Source: Flavobacteriaceae bacterium
GTDB taxonomy: Bacteria; Bacteroidota; Bacteroidia; Flavobacteriales; Flavobacteriaceae
Assembly (NCBI GenBank): GCA_947456955.1
Contig: CANGTQ010000018.1
Coordinates: forward strand, 1-35,584
Length of the DNA stretch: 35,584 bases
Direction of reading: 5' to 3'
Shown: in pieces, positions 1-8,415 of the stretch
Layout: each line of letters opens with the position of its first letter
Numbering within the stretch: position 1 is the stretch's first letter
The notes under the pieces: generated by a model
Seen by the model: the letters and a program-made list of their open reading frames with translations, nothing else
What the model was told of the DNA's origin: nothing
The model's database searches: none
Made by a program: the position numbers and the translations under genes

Positions 1-352
1 GATTCATAACAAGCAAGACCAGTTGGCGCAGCAGGTTGTGTACCCGTTACATCCCAAGCGCAAGTTGATGTGTTGAAGTTAGCAGTCTCGTAGCAAGCTA
101 ATCCTGTTGGAGCCGCTGGTTGCGATCCTGAAACTACCCAAGCACAAGTTGTTGTATTGAAGTTAGCTGATTCATAACAAGCAAGACCTGTTGGAGCAGC
201 CGGTTGTGTACCCGTTACATCCCAAGCACAAGTTGTAGTATTGAAGTTAGCTGATTCATAACAAGCAAGACCAGTTGGAGCAGCAGGTTGAGTACCCGTT
301 ACATCCCAAGCACAAGTTGTAGTATTAAAGTTAGCTGATTCATAACAAGCTA
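1..352 (-). repeat. 84-bp (28-residue) in-frame tandem repeat in the adhesin
   Basis: Copies of the phrase coding ACYESANFNTTTCAWDVTG recur with exact 84-bp spacing; the Tyr-Glu codons fall near 4, 88, 172, 256 and 340. Each unit has two Cys and ends Gln-Pro-Ala-Ala-Pro-Thr-Gly. Most units are nearly identical at DNA level. The one near 88-171 differs most (CYETANFNTSTCAW). The array is cut by the window edge, so its copy number is unknown. Confidence 0.95.
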
Positions 353-3300
353 ATATTGGTTGAGGCACATTAGGGCAGGTAATTTGAATAGTTACAGTTG
401 CCTGATCACAATTAGTAGGATTTACTATTTCACAGATTTGATATACTAAGGTATAGCTTCCAGCTGGAGTTCCTGGTGCAACTATGACATTGGTTCCAGA
501 AAGTGTAATACCAGGATTAGAGGATGAGATGAAAGTTGTATTTACTTCTGAAGCTACAACAGCAACCCCATTTAAAGTATCATTAGAAAGTACATTTGTA
601 AAAGCGGTTCCTCCGGTTAATGCAATTGAAGCTGAAGCAACGTCATCTTGAGCTACGATAGCAGGTGGTGTAACAGTTACAGTCACTACTGCTTGGTCAC
701 AATTGGTAGGATTTATTATTTCACAAATTTGGTAAGTTACAGTGTAATTACCTGCAGCAGTTCCAGGAGCTACGTTTACAGCGCCTGTTAAAGGATCTAA
801 AGTAACACTAGGATTTGTTGTTGAAACCTGAGTAAGGATTACATTTGAAAGAGTAGCTTGATTTCCGTTTAAAGTATCGTTTACTAAAACGTTAGCTACA
901 CTTTGTCCACCGGAAGCACCATTAATTGAAGTTCCATTGTCATTGACCGCATCAATAATAGGTCTGCTAACAGTAATTGTTACTATTGCAGAATCACAAT
1001 TTGAAATATTATTGATATCACAAATCTGATAAACAATAGTATAAGTACCAGCAGGTGTTCCTGGAGGTACAGAAACTTGACCATTGAGAATATTGATTAG
1101 AGGAACCGGATTTCCACCGATAGGAGTTGCAGGAGTAACAATAGATATGTTTACTTGGTTGATTGTAGCCGGATTACCATTTACAGTGTCATTACCATTT
1201 CCATTATTAGTTAGAATATTACCAATATTAGAATTGCCTGTTGTTCCGTTTCCACCACTAATGGTATCATCTTCTGCAACAATAGTAGGACATTTTGAAA
1301 TAGTGAATGGGAAGTTACATCCGTTACCACCACCGGCAGGAACAGCGTAATAGGTGACTGTAGAACCGGCAATAAGCGGAATAGGATTGTTATCTGAATA
1401 TTGTATTGAATTAATTGTCACAGGGAATTCATTGAAGAAAAGTGAACCCGGAGGAAAATTAGAGGCTATATTTGAAGTGCCCACAGTTGTATCTTCACTA
1501 CAATAAGTAAAGTTTCTTAAGATATTATCGCCTGAACAATTTTGAGAAACATAACTTGAACCATCAATAGTTAAATAAATAGGAGCAGGTATAGGTTCAC
1601 CAAAACAACTACCAACAGGGGTATAGCCTTGTATTAGCGGAGTATTATTTAAATTCACCGATGTGATACCACTTACTCCTGTTGAATAACCATTAACAGC
1701 AATCAAATCTGTGCAACTCGCGTTGTTTAAAATAGAACAATTGGAAGTTGCTCTTAATTTGAAGGTTAATTTGGCTAAAAGTGTATTTGGGTTTGGTGGT
1801 AAAACTAAAGTTCCGAAATCCCAAACCAAAGAACCTGTAACGCCTAAACTAGGGTTGAAGCTTATATTGTTTGGAGTAGGAGTTGTTTGTGGACTAAATA
1901 TAGTACCAACTGCACTGCCAGGAACATAGGATGCATTATAAGGAATTGGAATTATAAGTTTGTAATTATTAATAGTTTCAGTTCCAATATTCTTGATATC
2001 AACACTGAAACCAGCTTCTTGATTAGGGAGAATAGTATAAGGTAGAGTAGCTGGTGAACCATTAATAGTTGTAGTTGTAATTACACCTTCAACTTCAGGA
2101 ACATAGGCATCAACCGACATGGCTATTGCAAAAATAGAATAGGTGTCTGATGTAGTTCCATATTTGAAGTTGGTTGACGTTTGGCCGGGTCCAATAACAC
2201 TATTGTTATTGTTTGGAACATTAAACATGGCAATGTCTATACCTGTATTATTTACTAAATTCGGATTTCTAGTACCTCCTACATTTATAGAGGAGTTAAA
2301 GAAATTGGTGGTTGAATTACCAGAATGACTTAAATCAGTATAAGTAGTTGAGTTAAGATTTCTGATTCTGAAATAATCGCCGGTGAAATTAACATCACCT
2401 TCACTCGCCATTAAACCAAGTTTAAATCCTACATTGCCGGTTTGAACGGTGTTGAATCCTGAAACTGGTAAATCATGCCCGGTAGTATTACTTGCTACTA
2501 CATAAGCATATCCGTCAAAAATGGTAACGTCTCTCCATTTCATTTTGGAATTTTCATAAATAACAATCATTCCCCAACCTCCGGAATACCCAGTCCCTCC
2601 TGGATCGCCTTCTAAAAGGGCCATATCTGCCAAAGTATATTGTCCGATTCCATTGGTTCTAACATAATTAGTAATTTCAGCGTACGCAGAATAAATATCG
2701 TCATCAGTACCTGAAGGATAATATATATCAGTTGCAGCAGCAGTAATTTGAGTGTAAGAAGAGGATGCAGGGCCTTTTAATGAAACAATTCTTTTGTTAA
2801 ATGTTTTAGTAACATTTGCAAAAGTAGTAATGGTTCCTGTAACATTTACATCTGCATTAGAGTCATCTTGAGTATCGCCAGATGACAAGTTTGTTCCTGC
2901 ATTACGTATAAGTCTTCTAATCGTTAAAACAACATTCCCGTCTGTAATTGCATAAGGAGTAGTAAGTGTTGCTTGAGTTCCAGCACCATTTATAGTGGCT
3001 GGAATATTAGATTCCGCTCCGCCGTTAATAGATAAGGTTACTCTATTGGTTGTAGGGCTGTTATAGAATCTGAACGCATAGGTAAATCCATTTCCGGAAA
3101 AAGTATAGACTGGAAAACGGTTATTGTTAGTACCACCTCTGGTTACAGAAAGCAGATAGTTAGTGTTCGCAATATTTTGATTGTGTATTATATTCAAATT
3201 ATTGTTTATTGCCTGCGTACCATTGGGAACCGACTTAGTTACGTTGAACGTAGGATTAGGGGAAGATTTCCCTGTCCAGTATAAACCAGCATAAATAATG

Positions 3301-3644
3301 TTGGAACACGACGGCACTGCACCATTCTCTGTTGATAAAACCAACGTTGAAGAAGAGGAATTGAATGTGTTTGCATCTCCATCAGTATCCACATAGGTCA
3401 TAAATTGACCGTTGTTATTTGTGGTAGCAGTGTAATTTTGAGGAGTCAAACATGTGTTTCCTAACATTGTAAAGTCTCCCTTCACATTGTATATCTTCTT
3501 GGTAGGAGTAAACTGTGAGGTTCTTTGAGTAAATGCTTTTTTTACCTGAGCTGAAGCATTGTTAGAAATCCCTAAAAGGATTAACAATACAACTGAGCTG
3601 AATTTAAGCTTATTTGCTATTGAATTTAAGTATATATTTTTCAT
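1..3644 (-). CDS. Giant secreted repeat adhesin, partial (C-terminus beyond window edge)
   Basis: The frame is open from an ATG at 3644 to the left window edge, giving about 1,214 codons with no stop. It begins with a signal peptide (MKNIYLNSIANKLKFSSVVL, then a hydrophobic run ending ASAQ near residue 33). The N-terminal half (about 40-560) is a long Asn/Thr/Gly-rich secreted region. Residues about 570-720 resemble a DUF11-type conserved repeat domain. Residues about 785-1090 hold three roughly 100-residue Ig/cadherin-like repeats, each ending near 'YQICEIxNPTNCDQAxVTV'. From about 1098 a 28-residue Cys-containing repeat starts and continues off the edge. No catalytic motif was seen. By family, such proteins are type IX secretion substrates with a C-terminal sorting domain, which would lie outside this window. 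It starts 16 bp after the small secreted protein upstream, so the two are probably co-transcribed. An adhesin or gliding role is inference. Confidence 0.85.
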   Translation of the reverse strand, partial: MKNIYLNSIANKLKFSSVVLLILLGISNNASAQVKKAFTQRTSQFTPTKKIYNVKGDFTMLGNTCLTPQNYTATTNNNGQFMTYVDTDGDANTFNSSSSTLVLSTENGAVPSCSNIIYAGLYWTGKSSPNPTFNVTKSVPNGTQAINNNLNIIHNQNIANTNYLLSVTRGGTNNNRFPVYTFSGNGFTYAFRFYNSPTTNRVTLSINGGAESNIPATINGAGTQATLTTPYAITDGNVVLTIRRLIRNAGTNLSSGDTQDDSNADVNVTGTITTFANVTKTFNKRIVSLKGPASSSYTQITAAATDIYYPSGTDDDIYSAYAEITNYVRTNGIGQYTLADMALLEGDPGGTGYSGGWGMIVIYENSKMKWRDVTIFDGYAYVVASNTTGHDLPVSGFNTVQTGNVGFKLGLMASEGDVNFTGDYFRIRNLNSTTYTDLSHSGNSTTNFFNSSINVGGTRNPNLVNNTGIDIAMFNVPNNNNSVIGPGQTSTNFKYGTTSDTYSIFAIAMSVDAYVPEVEGVITTTTINGSPATLPYTILPNQEAGFSVDIKNIGTETINNYKLIIPIPYNASYVPGSAVGTIFSPQTTPTPNNISFNPSLGVTGSLVWDFGTLVLPPNPNTLLAKLTFKLRATSNCSILNNASCTDLIAVNGYSTGVSGITSVNLNNTPLIQGYTPVGSCFGEPIPAPIYLTIDGSSYVSQNCSGDNILRNFTYCSEDTTVGTSNIASNFPPGSLFFNEFPVTINSIQYSDNNPIPLIAGSTVTYYAVPAGGGNGCNFPFTISKCPTIVAEDDTISGGNGTTGNSNIGNILTNNGNGNDTVNGNPATINQVNISIVTPATPIGGNPVPLINILNGQVSVPPGTPAGTYTIVYQICDINNISNCDSAIVTITVSRPIIDAVNDNGTSINGASGGQSVANVLVNDTLNGNQATLSNVILTQVSTTNPSVTLDPLTGAVNVAPGTAAGNYTVTYQICEIINPTNCDQAVVTVTVTPPAIVAQDDVASASIALTGGTAFTNVLSNDTLNGVAVVASEVNTTFISSSNPGITLSGTNVIVAPGTPAGSYTLVYQICEIVNPTNCDQATVTIQITCPNVPQPILACYESANFNTTTCAWDVTGTQPAAPTGLACYESANFNTTTCAWDVTGTQPAAPTGLACYESANFNTTTCAWVVSGSQPAAPTGLACYETANFNTSTCAWDVTGTQPAAPTGLACYE

Positions 3645-3660
3645 ATCTTCTGTTGTTCAA

Positions 3661-4188
3661 TTATTGGTTATCTCCTTTGTCGATTTTATAAAAGACACTA
3701 TATTTTTCATCATAGTTAGTAATCATATTTGCGATTTCATTGGATGATATAGTTATACTAGAGACTATGTAGATGTATTTTAATTTTTTAAAATTACTTA
3801 GTAACGCCAAGTTGATAGATGCGTTTAATTGAGATGCATTATCTATTTTGATTATAACAATTTCAATGTTGTTTTTTAAAGTTACTAAATTGTCAACTTG
3901 AGCTAATGAGTTCATGTCTATAAACAAATTTACTGGCTCATCACCATATGTATTTACTGTATTTGAATAGCAATAAACAGATGATTGAACATTAGTAGTT
4001 AATGTTTTTAGATTTTGTGCATTAAGTTTGGCTACATTTGATGCTGTGCTTTTTTTTGCAGTATCGAAGTAGGAATCAATATTAGTTACAGTGACTACAT
4101 CACTTTCTTCACTAATGTTTCGTAATTGCGCATTAATGTTGGAGTAGAAAAAAACTAACATTAATAGTAGAAGGACTTTTCTTTTCAT
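3661..4188 (-). CDS. Small secreted protein of unknown function, adhesin partner
   Basis: I do not recognise a named family. The protein is about 175 residues with a clear signal peptide (MKRKVLLLLMLVFFYSNINA followed by Q). The rest is a Ser/Asn/Ile-rich sequence with a predicted alternating beta/alpha pattern ('NLVTLKNNIEIVIIKID', 'NFKKLKYIYIVSS'). An ATG seven codons upstream (4209) is in frame, but 4188 gives the better signal peptide and is preferred. The stop is 16 bp before the adhesin start on the same strand, so the two genes look like one transcription unit. A role in secretion or surface assembly of the adhesin is only suggested by position. Confidence 0.75.
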   Translation of the reverse strand: MKRKVLLLLMLVFFYSNINAQLRNISEESDVVTVTNIDSYFDTAKKSTASNVAKLNAQNLKTLTTNVQSSVYCYSNTVNTYGDEPVNLFIDMNSLAQVDNLVTLKNNIEIVIIKIDNASQLNASINLALLSNFKKLKYIYIVSSITISSNEIANMITNYDEKYSVFYKIDKGDNQ

Positions 4189-4364
4189 AATTTTGACTTG
4201 ATTTCTCAAACAGTATTAGTTTAGTTTGAAGGTTAAATAATTATTGGGGTTATTTGTTTTCACAAAGATTAGGTTACTTGAATAGATTTGAAAAAGCATC
4301 ATTGGTAGTGTTTTTTGTAGGCGTTATGGTTAGATAGATAATTGGGTTATTCTATTTAAGATCT

Positions 4365-4372
4365 CAAAAGTA
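4365..4372 (-). promoter_or_regulatory. Possible -7 element for the adhesin operon
   Basis: On the minus strand this reads TACTTTTG, matching the Bacteroidota -7 consensus TAnnTTTG. It lies about 175 bp upstream of the small secreted protein. No good -33 TTG was found at the usual spacing, so this is tentative. Confidence 0.35.
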
Positions 4373-4848
4373 AACTAGGATTTTTTTTTTTTAATAAAAA
4401 ATCTACAAACAACACGAATACTCGATAAAATAACATATTTCTTTCATTTTTATAGTTTTAAATGGGCTTTTAGTTTTAAAGTTTGACATGACATTTGGGT
4501 TGTTTTGGTTACTATTTTAACTTTTTATCTATTTTTTACAGTTCGAAAGTAAATAGTTTAATTTAAATCACCAAAAAAAACATCGATAAAATGTACAATT
4601 TCATGGATAAAATGCATTATTTAGCATTTGTTGATATAAAAATACTACAAAAAATACATTAATAACTTGTCTAATACATAATTTACTTTTGACATTTTTT
4701 TAAATTAATTCTAATTGAACAGTTTTGTAAAATATTGCAAGAACTTGACCTGTAAATCATTTTTTTATAACGATTGTAAATTGAGTTTTTAAAGTCTTTA
4801 GATAAAATGAATTTTTTATAATATAAAAACTTAAATTTATGCTATTAA

Positions 4849-4856
4849 TAATTTTG
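4849..4856 (+). promoter_or_regulatory. Candidate -7 element for the polyphosphate operon
   Basis: TAATTTTG matches TAnnTTTG and lies 13 bp before the ATG at 4870. A transcript from it would have only about a 10-nt leader. No clear -33 TTG is present 19 bp upstream. Confidence 0.4.
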
Positions 4857-4869
4857 GAAATTTTTAATT

Positions 4870-5355
4870 ATGAAACAACTCATATTAGTTAGACACGCCA
4901 AATCAAGTTGGGGAGCACCGCTTCAGGATATTGATAGACCTTTGACTAATAAAGGTATTCAGGATGCACATTTAGTTTCTTCTCAAATTAGCAACCAAAT
5001 TCCAAAATCATATTTGGTTTGGAGTAGTATTGCCAAAAGAGCCTCAGAAACCGCCATTATTTTTGCGCAAAATATTTCATTTCCTATTGAAAGCATCATT
5101 TTTAAAGAAGAATTATACACTTTTGATGAAAGCAAGTTGGAAAAAATTATCAAATCATGTCCAAATGATTATGATAACTTAATTCTTTTTGGGCACAATG
5201 AGGCAATTACAAATTTTGTCAATAAATTTGGAAACATTTTTATTGATAATGTTTCTACTTCCGGATTTGTAAATATTATATTTGACAATGACTCATGGAA
5301 TGACATTGAAAAAGGTGTTACAAAAAAAGTTATTTTCCCTAGTGATTTAAGATAA
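4870..5355 (+). CDS. SixA-like histidine phosphatase
   Basis: This 161-residue protein belongs to the histidine phosphatase (phosphoglycerate-mutase-like) superfamily, SixA branch. The catalytic phosphate pocket is visible: the RHAKSSW motif with Arg8 and His9 near the N-terminus, Arg57 in 'IAKRASET', a Glu at 80/81, and the second His109 in 'LFGHNE'. Length is normal for a minimal SixA-type enzyme. SixA enzymes remove phosphate from phosphohistidine in signalling proteins. The stop is 2 bp before the polyphosphate kinase start, so co-expression is near certain. PPK1 works through a phosphohistidine intermediate, but a functional link between the two is inference. It could instead act on small phospho-substrates. 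Confidence 0.85.
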   Translation: MKQLILVRHAKSSWGAPLQDIDRPLTNKGIQDAHLVSSQISNQIPKSYLVWSSIAKRASETAIIFAQNISFPIESIIFKEELYTFDESKLEKIIKSCPNDYDNLILFGHNEAITNFVNKFGNIFIDNVSTSGFVNIIFDNDSWNDIEKGVTKKVIFPSDLR

Positions 5356-5357
5356 AT

Positions 5358-7475
5358 ATGAGTACAGATTCCCGTTTTCGTTATATAGATAGAGAAAAAA
5401 GTTGGTTGGCATTTAACGCCAGAGTTTTACAAGAAGCAGCTGATGAATCAGTCCCATTACTAGAAAGACTTCGATTTATAGGTATTTTTTCCAATAATTT
5501 AGATGAATTTTTTCGAGTAAGATTTGCCGCTATTCGTCGTCTTAGTTTGTCAGGTCAAACAGGTGAAAAAATTCTTGGTGGAATTTCAGCCCAGCAATTG
5601 GTTAAAGAGATTACTGAAATAGTTATCAAACAACAGGCTGAAAGTTTGCGTGTACTAAACACTATTGAAAAGGAATTAGTAAAACAAAACATCATTATCA
5701 TCGACGAGAATGAAGTTTCGGAAGAACACGAACATTTTATAAAAGATTTTTTTATCCAAAAAATAAGTCCCGAACTCGTTACAATTATCTTAAATGACTT
5801 GGCAGAATTTCCTTTGTTAAAAGATACTTCGGGTTATTTAGCCGTCAAATTGGTAATGAAATCGGAACAGAAATCGAGCGTTTTGGGTTTGATAAAAAAA
5901 GCAAAACCCGAAGTGCGTTATGCCATCATCGAAATCCCAAAAAATACCAATCGAATTGTAGAGCTTCCCAACAAAGACGGTAAACAATATTTGATAATGC
6001 TCGATGATTTAATCCGCTATAATTTGAGTAGTATTTTCAACATTTTTGATTACGAAAGTATTTCGGCTCACATGATTAAAATTACACGTGATGCACAACT
6101 CGACATCGATAGTGACATGAGTAAAAGTATGCTCGAAAAGATTGCTACTTCTGTCAAGGATAGACGTATTGGAGAACCTGTTCGGTTTGTGTATGATCAG
6201 CATATTGAAAAAGATACACTTAAATTTTTCCTTTCCAAAATGGGAATCGATGCTTCCGATGGTGTGATTCCAGGAGGAAGGTATCATAACCGCCGTGATT
6301 ATATGAACTTCCCCAACCTTGGCCGATTTGATTTATTATACCCACCAAGAGTACCACTACCAGTAGAAGGCCTATCTCTTGATGGCAGTATTTTGAATAA
6401 AATAGCTCAAAAAGATTATTTGATTAATGCTCCTTTTCAGTCGTTTTCTTATCTGATAAAATTCCTGCGTGAAGCCGCTCTCGACCCAAAAGTAACTTCG
6501 ATAAAAATCACCTTATACCGTTTGGCAAAAAACTCTCAAATTATTAGTTCGCTAATAAATGCAGCGAAAAACGGAAAGAAGGTTACCGTTCAAATAGAGC
6601 TTCAAGCACGTTTTGATGAGGCCAGTAATATATCATATGCAGAGCAAATGCAGCAGGAAGGTATTGAACTTATTTTTGGCATCAAAGGATTGAAAGTACA
6701 CAGCAAAATATGTTTGATTGACCGAATTGAAGACGGAAAACTAAAGCGATACGGCTTTATTTCTACTGGAAATTTCAACGAAAGTACGGCCAAAATTTAT
6801 ACCGATTTAACGCTATTTACAAGTCATCAGCAAATCTTGAAAGACGTTTCTAAAATCTTTGATTTTTTCGATGTTAATTATAGAATTCATCGTTATAAAC
6901 ACTTGATTGTTTCACCTCATTACACGCGCTCTAAATTCTATAAGTTGATTGACAGAGAAATAAATAACGCTATTATGGGACGTCCAGCTTATATTAATTT
7001 AAAAATGAATAGTATTTCAGATCACCCAATGATTGATAAACTATATGAAGCTAGTAATGCCGGTGTAAAAATTAAATTGCAGGTGAGAGGAATCTGTTCC
7101 TTAATTCCAGGCGTGAAGGGAATGAGCGAAAACATAGAAGCCGTTAGCATTGTGGATTACTTTTTAGAACATACACGCTCCTATATTTTTTGCAATAATG
7201 AAGATCCGGAAGTCTATATTTCATCAGCCGATTTTATGACGCGAAATTTAGATGGTCGGGTAGAAGTAGCTTGTCCTATTTATGATGATTCGATTAAAAA
7301 ACAGATAATTGACACCTTTAATATTGGCTGGAAAGGAAATGTAAAAGCACGTTATCATTCAGAGAAATTTGAAAACAACTACCGTATTCGTGCTGAAGGA
7401 GAACCTATTTTTAGAGCCCAACACGAAACCTATAACTACTATAAAGAAAGGTTGGAAGTTTTACACAAAGAATAA
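5358..7475 (+). CDS. ppk1: Polyphosphate kinase 1
   Basis: A 705-residue, full-length PPK1, which reversibly transfers the ATP gamma-phosphate onto inorganic polyphosphate. The N-terminal domain is recognisable ('REKSWLAFNARVLQEA' at about 12-27, 'NNLDEFFRVR' at about 46-55). The two phospholipase-D-like C-terminal domains carry the expected histidines: His448 in 'LKVHSK' (the autophosphorylated position) and His605 in 'FLEHTR', followed by 'SSADFMTRNLDGRVEV'. The ATG follows the upstream phosphatase by 2 bp, and Ppx lies 39 bp downstream, giving a synthesis-plus-degradation operon for polyphosphate. No truncation or missing key residue was seen. Confidence 0.97.
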   Translation: MSTDSRFRYIDREKSWLAFNARVLQEAADESVPLLERLRFIGIFSNNLDEFFRVRFAAIRRLSLSGQTGEKILGGISAQQLVKEITEIVIKQQAESLRVLNTIEKELVKQNIIIIDENEVSEEHEHFIKDFFIQKISPELVTIILNDLAEFPLLKDTSGYLAVKLVMKSEQKSSVLGLIKKAKPEVRYAIIEIPKNTNRIVELPNKDGKQYLIMLDDLIRYNLSSIFNIFDYESISAHMIKITRDAQLDIDSDMSKSMLEKIATSVKDRRIGEPVRFVYDQHIEKDTLKFFLSKMGIDASDGVIPGGRYHNRRDYMNFPNLGRFDLLYPPRVPLPVEGLSLDGSILNKIAQKDYLINAPFQSFSYLIKFLREAALDPKVTSIKITLYRLAKNSQIISSLINAAKNGKKVTVQIELQARFDEASNISYAEQMQQEGIELIFGIKGLKVHSKICLIDRIEDGKLKRYGFISTGNFNESTAKIYTDLTLFTSHQQILKDVSKIFDFFDVNYRIHRYKHLIVSPHYTRSKFYKLIDREINNAIMGRPAYINLKMNSISDHPMIDKLYEASNAGVKIKLQVRGICSLIPGVKGMSENIEAVSIVDYFLEHTRSYIFCNNEDPEVYISSADFMTRNLDGRVEVACPIYDDSIKKQIIDTFNIGWKGNVKARYHSEKFENNYRIRAEGEPIFRAQHETYNYYKERLEVLHKE

Positions 7476-7510
7476 TAACCAAAAGCTATAAACCAAAAAC
7501 CATAAACTCA
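7476..7510. repeat. Low-complexity AACCAAAA-type intergenic repeat
   Basis: The spacer between ppk1 and ppx consists of degenerate AACCAAAAGC / AAACCAAAAACC / ACCATAAAC units. Similar text occurs inside the dnaX linker (about 9001-9032, as its complement). Confidence 0.55.
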
Positions 7511-7514
7511 TTTA

Positions 7515-8405
7515 ATGATTTCAATTAAAAAATATGCTGCTATTGACATTGGCTCCAATGCCATGCGGTTGCTTATTACTAATATTGTAGAACAAAAAGA
7601 TAAGGAAACCCAATTCAATAAAAGCTCTTTAATTCGGGTGCCAATCCGGTTAGGGCAAGATGCGTTTACTGTTGGTGAAATATCAGATGAGAATATTGAC
7701 AGAATGATTGATGCCATGAAAGCATTCAAACTGTTGATGAAAGTTTATAAGGTAGAAATATATAAAGCCTGTGCTACATCAGCCATGCGTGAAGCTTATA
7801 ACGGTAAAGAAGTGGCAGATATAATTAGAGAAAAATGTGATATTGATATTGATATCATCGACGGAAAAATTGAAGCTACTATTATTGCGTCTTCCGATTT
7901 GCACGATTTCTTAAAAACCGACCAAACCTATTTATATGTGGATGTTGGTGGTGGAAGCACCGAATTTTCTCTGTTTTCTTATGGTAAAATGATTACTTCC
8001 AAATCGTTCAAAATCGGAACCGTTCGTATGTTGAACAATATGGTAAGTGATATCGTTTGGGAAGAAATAGAAAAATGGATAAAAAATAGCACAGCAGAAT
8101 ATGAAAATGTTATCCTGATCGGTTCCGGTGGAAACATCAATAAGTTATTCAAACTCTCGGGTAAATTACAAGACAAACCTTTATCTTATTTATACCTAAA
8201 CTCACAATACCAATATTTGAATTCATTGACTTACGAACAGCGTATCGCCGAGTTAGCCCTAAACACTGACCGTGCCGATGTTATCATACACGCAACCAAA
8301 ATATATTTAAACGCTATGAAATGGAGCGGAGCTCGTCAACTTTTTGTACCAAAAATAGGTTTGGCTGACGGAATTGTGAAAGCGATGTATCAGGGGAAAA
8401 TATAA
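7515..8405 (+). CDS. ppx: Exopolyphosphatase / Ppx-GppA family phosphatase
   Basis: A 296-residue protein of the sugar-kinase/Hsp70 fold. It carries the first phosphate-binding loop 'AAIDIGSNAMRLL' (residues 8-20), the catalytic glutamate region 'IDGKIEA' (Glu120) and the second loop 'DVGGGSTEF' (143-151). It lacks the C-terminal HD-like extension of long E. coli Ppx, and I recall the short form as usual in Bacteroidota. Expected activity is release of phosphate from polyphosphate ends or hydrolysis of pppGpp; sequence alone cannot separate these. It lies 39 bp downstream of ppk1 and is convergent with dnaX, with only 10 bp between the stops. Confidence 0.92.
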   Translation: MISIKKYAAIDIGSNAMRLLITNIVEQKDKETQFNKSSLIRVPIRLGQDAFTVGEISDENIDRMIDAMKAFKLLMKVYKVEIYKACATSAMREAYNGKEVADIIREKCDIDIDIIDGKIEATIIASSDLHDFLKTDQTYLYVDVGGGSTEFSLFSYGKMITSKSFKIGTVRMLNNMVSDIVWEEIEKWIKNSTAEYENVILIGSGGNINKLFKLSGKLQDKPLSYLYLNSQYQYLNSLTYEQRIAELALNTDRADVIIHATKIYLNAMKWSGARQLFVPKIGLADGIVKAMYQGKI

Positions 8406-8415
8406 TCAGTGAAGT

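Larger units (their letters stand above)
4189..4869. other. AT-rich intergenic spacer between divergent operons
   Basis: About 680 bp separate the minus-strand adhesin operon from the plus-strand polyphosphate operon. The stretch is very AT-rich with long A and T runs (for example T runs near 4381-4392). I saw no convincing coding frame, RNA gene or repeat; it presumably holds the two divergent promoters. Confidence 0.7.

Noticed and set aside
1..352. Regularly spaced repeats that could suggest a CRISPR array
   Set aside because: The whole 84-bp unit is repeated in frame inside a coding region, with no unique spacers.
1084..2328. Several short plus-strand ORFs (near 1084, 1711 and 2143)
   Set aside because: All lie antisense inside the long open frame of the left adhesin, which has a signal peptide and domain structure.
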